A stretch of DNA of 54,308 nt, from the NCBI GenBank assembly GCA_903960135.1, contig CAJBZP010000112.1, forward strand, positions 1 to 54,308, read 5' to 3'. Of the stretch, positions 48,323 through 54,308 are shown piece by piece. Within the stretch, counting starts at the first letter, position 1. Every line of letters starts with the position of its first letter. A program made the translations under genes and the position numbers. The notes under the pieces were generated by a model, which saw only the letters and a list, made by a program, of their open reading frames with translations, made no database searches and was not told the DNA's origin. This DNA is from an uncultured Actinomycetes bacterium (GTDB lineage: Bacteria; Actinomycetota; Actinomycetes; S36-B12).

Positions 48323-49342
48323 ATGCTCGAGGATCGCCGCCTCGCTGTGCTCCGGGCCATCGTCGAGGACTACGTGGCGACCCATGAGCCCGTGGGCTCC
48401 AAGGCCCTGGTGGAGCGGCACCATCTCGGGGTTTCACCAGCCACTATTCGCAATGACATGGCCGCCCTCGAGGATGAGGGCTACATCGCCCAGCCACATA
48501 CGAGTGCCGGGCGGGTGCCCACCGATCTTGGCTACCGGCTATTCGTTGACCGGCTCTCTGGTGTCAAGCCGCTTAGCTCACCAGAGCGCCGAGCCATCTC
48601 GGAGTTCTTGGATAGTTCGGTTGATCTCGATGACGTAATGGTGCGCACGGTGCGCCTGCTCGCCCAGATCACCAAGCAGGTGGCACTAGTGCAGTACCCG
48701 TCACTGTCCCGAAGCAGTGTGCGGCACATTGAACTCATTGCGCTGAGCACCACGCGCCTGATCATGGTGCTGATCACCGACAGTGGCCGAGTCGAGCAGC
48801 GCACCATTGAGTGCCTGGGCCCGATAAGTGAAGTTGCCCTCGGCGATATTCGGGCTCGGTTGCTCGTCGCCGTCAGCGGGCAGCCGTTTTCGTCGATTCC
48901 GGAGATACTTTCCGCCTTCAGCGGGCAATTCCCGGAGGAGATGCAGCCGTTGGTGACCATAATTCAGGCAACTTTGCTGGACGCTGTCACCGAGCGAATC
49001 GATGAACGCGTGGTGTTAGGTGGCACCGCCCACCTAGCGCGATACGGCGAGGCGTTCCCGTTGTCGATCCAGCCGGTACTAGAGGCGCTGGAGGAGCAGG
49101 TCGTGCTGCTGCGACTACTTGGTGAGGCGTCAACCAACAATATGGTGACCGTGCGGATCGGGCACGAGAATCCCGTGGAGGGGATGGAGTCCACATCGGT
49201 TGTCACCGCGCGCTACGGCATCGCGCACTCGGCCGCGGCCTCGCTCGGAGTTGTTGGGCCAACGCACATGGATTACGCCGGAAATATCGCCGCGGTGCAG
49301 GCTGTTGCGCAGTATGTGGGCCGTATTTTGGATGAGCAGTGA
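48323..49342 (+). CDS. hrcA: heat-inducible transcriptional repressor HrcA
   Basis: [61 protein letters not shown] five nt before ATG. Confidence 0.97.
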   Translation: MLEDRRLAVLRAIVEDYVATHEPVGSKALVERHHLGVSPATIRNDMAALEDEGYIAQPHTSAGRVPTDLGYRLFVDRLSGVKPLSSPERRAISEFLDSSVDLDDVMVRTVRLLAQITKQVALVQYPSLSRSSVRHIELIALSTTRLIMVLITDSGRVEQRTIECLGPISEVALGDIRARLLVAVSGQPFSSIPEILSAFSGQFPEEMQPLVTIIQATLLDAVTERIDERVVLGGTAHLARYGEAFPLSIQPVLEALEEQVVLLRLLGEASTNNMVTVRIGHENPVEGMESTSVVTARYGIAHSAAASLGVVGPTHMDYAGNIAAVQAVAQYVGRILDEQ

Positions 49343-50484
49343 GCGCAGCCGGTCCGGATTACTACGCCCTTCTTGGAGTCGCGCGTGATGCAAACGCCGA
49401 CGAGATCAAGAAGGCGTATCGCAAATTGGCGCGTGAGTTACATCCAGACGTCAACCCTGATCTAAAAAGCCAGGAGCGCTTCAAAGTCATCACGGCGGCC
49501 TACGAAGTACTAAGTGATCCGGAAAAACGCCAGATGTATGACCTCGGCGGCGACCCGCTGAGTAGTAGTGGTGGTTTTGGCGGCTTCAGCCAAGGTTTCG
49601 ATTTCGGCGACATCATGGACGCCTTCTTTGGTGGTGGCGGCGGCGGTCAACGCGGCCCGCGAACCAGGGCACGGCGGGGGCAAGACGCCATGATTCGCAT
49701 CCAGATCGACCTCGCTGCTGCGGTTTTCGGGGCGACCCGCGAGATCACTGTTGATACTGCGGCGCGGTGTGCCACCTGCGATGGCTCGGGCGCCGCATCA
49801 GACAGCGCGCCCGTAATCTGCGTGATGTGTAAGGGCCGGGGCGAGATCCAGCAAGTGCAGCGGTCCTTCCTCGGGCAGGTCATGACTTCGCGGCCGTGCC
49901 CAACCTGCCAGGGTTACGGCAGCACCATTCCCCATCCATGTCACGAATGCGCCGGTGATGGTCGAGTCCGGACCCGCCGCACCATCACCATCAAAGTGCC
50001 GCCGGGAGTTGATAACGGCACCCGGATTCAGTTAACCGGCGAGGGCGAGGTCGGTCCAAATGGTGGGCCGGCCGGTGATCTCTACGTCGAGGTCCTGGTG
50101 CAACCGCACCCGGTATTTGAACGCCAAGGCGATGAGTTGCACTGTGAATTGACCGTGCCAATGACCGCAGCAGCACTTGGTACCGCCGTTAAGTTCGACA
50201 CCCTTGATGGTGAGCAGGAGGTTGACGTGCGGCCGGGTACGCAACCGGGCTCAATCCTCACCCTGCGCGGGCTGGGTGCAGCGCGCTTGCGCGGTGGTGG
50301 CCGCGGTGATCTCTATATTCATCTTGACGTTGCGATTCCGACGAAACTTGACGACGAACAGACTGCGCTGCTGAAGCAACTAGCCGACTTGCGGTCGGAG
50401 GACGTAGTGCGGGTGGTAGACGATGGCGCAGTCGCCGGCGGCGGGCTCTTTACCCGTCTAAAGGATGCGTTCTCGCCGCGGTGA
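49339..50484 (+). CDS. dnaJ: molecular chaperone DnaJ
   Basis: J domain [34 protein letters not shown] and CxxCxGxG zinc-finger repeats; GTGA overlap with hrcA. Confidence 0.97.
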   Translation: MSAAGPDYYALLGVARDANADEIKKAYRKLARELHPDVNPDLKSQERFKVITAAYEVLSDPEKRQMYDLGGDPLSSSGGFGGFSQGFDFGDIMDAFFGGGGGGQRGPRTRARRGQDAMIRIQIDLAAAVFGATREITVDTAARCATCDGSGAASDSAPVICVMCKGRGEIQQVQRSFLGQVMTSRPCPTCQGYGSTIPHPCHECAGDGRVRTRRTITIKVPPGVDNGTRIQLTGEGEVGPNGGPAGDLYVEVLVQPHPVFERQGDELHCELTVPMTAAALGTAVKFDTLDGEQEVDVRPGTQPGSILTLRGLGAARLRGGGRGDLYIHLDVAIPTKLDDEQTALLKQLADLRSEDVVRVVDDGAVAGGGLFTRLKDAFSPR

Positions 50485-51275
50485 GTGCCCCCGTCTTTCT
50501 AGTCGATGCGGTCAGCCTGCAAGGAGTGCAGGTCAATGATGAAGTTGTGCTGACCGGGCCCGAAGGCCGGCACGCGGTGTCTGTGCTGCGCATCAACACT
50601 GGCGAAGTGGTAGAGCTAGTTGACGGTAACGGCCTTCGGGTTAACGGTGCGGTGGCTGGCACTAGCGGTGCTGACACCCTACGAGTTCAAGTAGTCGAGT
50701 TGACTGTCGACCCAGTAGCCGTGCTGCACATCACCGTGGTGCAGGCATTGCCCAAAGGTGACCATGGTGAGTTGGCTGTTGACCTGTTGACCCAGGTTGG
50801 TGTCGACACCATCGTGCCTTGGGCGGCGATGCGATCGGTAACTAGGTGGGCACCGGATCGTCTGGACAAAGCGCACGCCAAATGGCGGTCGGCGCTGAGC
50901 GCGGCTGCCAAGCAATCTCGCCGGGCCCGGTGGCCGATCCTTGGTGAGTTGGCAGCGACGGCAACCGTAGAAAAGATGATTTATGAACTCGTTGCTGAGT
51001 CCGGCACCGCCATCGTCTTGCACGAGGCAGCAATCACCCCGGTGCTGGATGTGCCCATCTCAGGTATCGGTGGAGCCAGCAAAGTGATTTTGGTCGTTGG
51101 ACCCGAAGGGGGAATCAGCGATGAGGAGCGGGCGGCTTTCCGGGCGGCCGGCGCGGTCGAGGCGCGGTTAGGCCCGGGCGTGCTCCGGTCGTCGGCTGCC
51201 GGCGCCGTCGCGGTGGCCGTTTTATCGGCTGCCCGAAACTGGGGTGGGCCGGTCGTGGGAGGATCAAGTACATGA
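50481..51275 (+). CDS. rsmE: 16S rRNA (uracil1498-N3)-methyltransferase
   Basis: GPEGRHAVSVLRI; VVGPEGGISDEERAAFRAAGA; LGPGVLRSSAAGAVAVAVL. Confidence 0.95.
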   Translation: MSAPVFLVDAVSLQGVQVNDEVVLTGPEGRHAVSVLRINTGEVVELVDGNGLRVNGAVAGTSGADTLRVQVVELTVDPVAVLHITVVQALPKGDHGELAVDLLTQVGVDTIVPWAAMRSVTRWAPDRLDKAHAKWRSALSAAAKQSRRARWPILGELAATATVEKMIYELVAESGTAIVLHEAAITPVLDVPISGIGGASKVILVVGPEGGISDEERAAFRAAGAVEARLGPGVLRSSAAGAVAVAVLSAARNWGGPVVGGSST

Positions 51276-51613
51276 GCGAGTGCCTGTTCTGCCGCATTGT
51301 CGCCGGGGAGATCCCGGCCGATGAGGTAATGCGTACCGACGAGGTGGTGGCATTTCGTGATATCGCACCGCAGGCCCCGGTGCACGTGCTGGTGATCCCC
51401 GCCAAGCACTATCCAGATGCCATGTCGATGTCTACTGCGGATCCGCAACTGGCCGGTCATTTGATCAAGGCTGCTACCGATGTCGCGACCGCCGAAGGGC
51501 TCGAGGGCGGCTACCGAATCGTGCTGAATACCGGTGACGACGGTGGTCAGACCGTCCACCATGTCCATGCCCATGTACTCGGGGGCCGGGCGATGAAGTG
51601 GCCACCGGGATGA
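51272..51613 (+). CDS. HIT-family protein (histidine triad)
   Basis: CLFCRIVAGEIPADEVMRTDEVVAFRDIAPQAPVHVLVIPAKHY; GGQTVHHVHAHVLGGR. Confidence 0.95.
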   Translation: MSECLFCRIVAGEIPADEVMRTDEVVAFRDIAPQAPVHVLVIPAKHYPDAMSMSTADPQLAGHLIKAATDVATAEGLEGGYRIVLNTGDDGGQTVHHVHAHVLGGRAMKWPPG

Positions 51614-52596
51614 GCGCATCGGTCCCAGATAGCGCGCAGGCGCAGGCCAAGATCACGGTGCCGCATTCACAATCCATGGTGGCGCTGATCGGCTCCGATG
51701 ATGAGTTCTTGCGTCTTGTCGAAAGCGCATTTCCGGATTGCGATGTCCTAGTGCGGGGCAATGAGATCACGCTGACCGGCACTCCTGGCGATGTGGGGAT
51801 CATCGAGGTCTTCTTTAGTGAGATGCTGGCGATGCTGCGTACGGGCCAACCGTTGACAGCGGAGTCTGTCGAGCGCAGTATTTCACTGCTGCGAACGGGC
51901 GCGCGGCCCTCTGAAGTCTTGACTTCGAATATTCTTAGCAACCGAGGTCGTACTATCCGCGCCAAGACACTAAATCAAAAGCGCTATGTAGATGCAATTG
52001 ATAACAACACTGTGGTATTTGGTATTGGCCCAGCCGGTACCGGCAAAACCTACCTCGCTGTTGCGAAGGCGGTGCAGGCCTTACAAGCCAAGCGGGTTAA
52101 CCGCATTGTCCTTACCCGGCCGGCCGTTGAGGCCGGTGAGCGCCTTGGCTTCCTGCCCGGCACCTTGTCCGAGAAAATCGATCCTTATTTGCGCCCGCTC
52201 TACGATGCCTTGCACGACATGATCGATCCGGACTCAATCCCGCGGTTGATCACCAGTGGCACGATCGAGATTGCGCCACTTGCCTACATGCGCGGACGAA
52301 CCTTAAATGATGCGTTCATCATTTTGGATGAGGCGCAGAACACTTCGGCCGAGCAGATGAAAATGTTCTTAACCCGGCTTGGCTTTGGATCGACAATGGT
52401 CATTACCGGCGATGTAACCCAGGTGGACCTCCCGAGCGGTACCACCAGTGGGCTGCGAGTGGTTGGCGAGATCCTCGAAGGCATTGATGATGTGGCTTTT
52501 TGCCGCCTCACCTCTGCGGATGTCGTCCGGCATAAGCTGGTCGGGCGCATTGTCGAGGCTTACGACCGCTATGACGCTGAGCGGGCACCCAAGTGA
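51610..52596 (+). CDS. PhoH family ATPase
   Basis: VVFGIGPAGTGKTYLAVAKAVQAL; FIILDEAQNTSAEQMKMFLTRLGFGSTMVITGD. Confidence 0.96.
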   Translation: MSASVPDSAQAQAKITVPHSQSMVALIGSDDEFLRLVESAFPDCDVLVRGNEITLTGTPGDVGIIEVFFSEMLAMLRTGQPLTAESVERSISLLRTGARPSEVLTSNILSNRGRTIRAKTLNQKRYVDAIDNNTVVFGIGPAGTGKTYLAVAKAVQALQAKRVNRIVLTRPAVEAGERLGFLPGTLSEKIDPYLRPLYDALHDMIDPDSIPRLITSGTIEIAPLAYMRGRTLNDAFIILDEAQNTSAEQMKMFLTRLGFGSTMVITGDVTQVDLPSGTTSGLRVVGEILEGIDDVAFCRLTSADVVRHKLVGRIVEAYDRYDAERAPK

Positions 52597-52597
52597 G

Positions 52598-53080
52598 GTG
52601 CGTGCGTTGAGTGGGTCGGCGGTAATTGTTTCGAATGAAACCTCGATGCAATGCGACACCCGGGCGTTGGCGCAGTTGGCTGGCTTACTTTTCGTGGAAC
52701 TGCGGATCCACCCGGATGTGGAGTTGGGGATTCGGCTGGTCGATACTGCTGAAATGACTCAGCTGCATTTGCAATGGATGGATGAGCCGGGCCCAACTGA
52801 TGTGCTGTCGTTCCCGATGGACGAACTGCGAAGTGCCCCGGTCGGCGCGGAGCCCCAACCCGGGCTCCTAGGTGACATCGTGTTGTGCCCGGAGGTAGCA
52901 GCCGCTCAGGCGACCGAATTCCTGCGGAGTCTCGATGAGGAGTTGCAATTCTTGACTATCCACGGAGTACTCCACCTAATCGGGTACGACCACATGACAG
53001 CCTCCGAGCACGCGCAGATGTTTGGTTTGCAAGATGACTTACTCGCGACATGGCAGCTGCAGATTGCGGGAGCGAGATGA
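52598..53080 (+). CDS. ybeY: endoribonuclease YbeY
   Basis: PGPTDVLSFPMDELR; LGDIVLCPEVA; LTIHGVLHLIGYDHMTASEHAQMF. Start could also be TTG at 52607. Confidence 0.94.
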   Translation: MRALSGSAVIVSNETSMQCDTRALAQLAGLLFVELRIHPDVELGIRLVDTAEMTQLHLQWMDEPGPTDVLSFPMDELRSAPVGAEPQPGLLGDIVLCPEVAAAQATEFLRSLDEELQFLTIHGVLHLIGYDHMTASEHAQMFGLQDDLLATWQLQIAGAR

Positions 53081-54308
53081 CGGCGGTTGATATTTGGTGC
53101 ATCGTCCTCACGGTAGTGCTGGTTGGCCTGGCCGGGCTATTGATAAGCGCCGAGACGGCTATCAACAGGGTCTCGCGTGGCCGAATCGAAGATATTAGGC
53201 GCGAGTCCGCTCGTCGTGCTGAAAGATTGTTGCTGGTTCTCGAGGATCGTGCCCGTTATGTAAATGTGCTTTTATTCTTGTCAACCTCGGCAACTGTTAC
53301 CGCAACTTCACTGATTACGTTTGCGGTCTACGACATCTTCACCGTGCACGGCACTTGGCCGGTCTGGGGTGCTTTGGCGCTAGCTGTTGTCATCATGGTG
53401 GTGATTTCATATGTGGCGCTCGGTGTGGCCCCGCGGACCTTGGGGCGTCAGCATGCTGAGCGCATAGCGCTAAGAGCGGCGGGCACCGCCCGTTTCCTGG
53501 CGGCGGTGCTCGGGCCGCTAACCACCTTGCTTATTCATCTCGGGAATGCACTTACCCCGGGTAAGGGATTTCGCGAGGGGCCGTTCGCGTCACAGGCTGA
53601 ACTACGAGAGCTAGTCGACCAAGCCAAGGCCGACGCCTTGATCGAAGATGATGAGAGGCTAATGATTCACTCGGTATTTGAATTGGGTGACACATTCGTG
53701 AAGGAGGTAATGGTCCCGCGCACCGAGGTGGTTTTTATTGAGCGCAGCAAGTCACTGCGACAGGCAATGTCACTCGGGCTGAGATCAGGCTTTTCGCGGA
53801 TCCCGGTGATCGGCGAGAACTCCGATGACGTAGTTGGTGTCGTTTACCTGAAAGACATGATGCGGCGCACCTTTGACCACCGCGAATCCGAAAATGATGA
53901 GCGGGTAGAGAGCTTGATGCGCGCACCATATTTCGTGCCTGATAGCAAGCCGGTTGACGCGTTGCTCCGAGATATGCAGTCTGCTCGCGTGCACATGGCG
54001 ATCGCGATCGATGAATACGGTGGCACCGCCGGCCTGGTGACCATCGAAGATGCCCTGGAGGAGATCGTCGGCGAAATTGCCGATGAATATGACACGGCTG
54101 CTCCCGAAGTCGCCGAGTTGGCAAGTGGCGCCTTTAGGGTCAGCGCTCGATTGCATGTTGAGGACTTTGCGGACCTCGTCGGCATCGAAATTGACGGCGA
54201 AGAAGAAGGTGTCGACACCGTTTTGGGCTTGATGGCCAAACGCCTAGGCCGCGTGCCGATCCCCGGCGCAGTTGTCGAGGAACTCGGGTGGACGATGACC
54301 GCTGAACA
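53077..54308 (+). CDS. CNNM/CBS-domain hemolysin/CorC-family transporter (runs off right edge)
   Basis: Open frame from ATG at 53077 (ATGA overlap with ybeY) to the window end, absent from the ORF track: ...VKEVMVPRTEVVFIERSKSLRQAMSLGLRSGFSRIPVIGENSDDVVGVVYLKDMM...AIDEYGGTAGLVTIEDALEEIVGEIADEYD. Confidence 0.95.
   Translation, partial: MTAVDIWCIVLTVVLVGLAGLLISAETAINRVSRGRIEDIRRESARRAERLLLVLEDRARYVNVLLFLSTSATVTATSLITFAVYDIFTVHGTWPVWGALALAVVIMVVISYVALGVAPRTLGRQHAERIALRAAGTARFLAAVLGPLTTLLIHLGNALTPGKGFREGPFASQAELRELVDQAKADALIEDDERLMIHSVFELGDTFVKEVMVPRTEVVFIERSKSLRQAMSLGLRSGFSRIPVIGENSDDVVGVVYLKDMMRRTFDHRESENDERVESLMRAPYFVPDSKPVDALLRDMQSARVHMAIAIDEYGGTAGLVTIEDALEEIVGEIADEYDTAAPEVAELASGAFRVSARLHVEDFADLVGIEIDGEEEGVDTVLGLMAKRLGRVPIPGAVVEELGWTMTAE

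Overview
This 54.3 kb window looks like a chromosomal segment from a high-GC actinobacterium. That inference rests on gene content and order (tig-clpP1-clpP2-clpX, folC-DUF4233-ndk, mreBCD-mrdA-rodA, rne-rplU-rpmA-obgE-proB-proA-nadD-rsfS, leuS-degV-plsY-comEA-comEC-holA, rpsT/lepA-hemW, hrcA-dnaJ-rsmE-HIT-phoH-ybeY-corC). Most of it is a conserved housekeeping backbone with three tRNAs: Gly-TCC, Pro-TGG and Ala-GGC. The accessory signal is concentrated in a few places. (1) The left edge (1-1530) is a decayed integrative-element end abutting the 3' end of tRNA-Gly, with a truncated tyrosine integrase, an excisionase-like gene and a WGR-domain-like protein running off the edge. (2) Two toxin-antitoxin modules flank an inverted valS: a complete vapBC and an apparently shrunken Phd/RelE-like pair. 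(3) A methylglyoxal synthase lies in reverse orientation inside the hemW-hrcA interval. Other notable signals are a 13-bp x5 G-quadruplex-capable minisatellite between rpsT and lepA, three further short tandem arrays, a near-perfect CIRCE element before hrcA, a probable CTG start codon on a GpgP-like phosphatase gene, a GpgP/OctT-type neighbourhood resembling mycobacterial methylglucose lipopolysaccharide genes, and a 42-aa membrane microprotein absent from the ORF track. I found no CRISPR array and no convincing wholly new multi-gene system. The best candidates for novelty are the WGR-containing island edge and the rpsT/lepA repeat.
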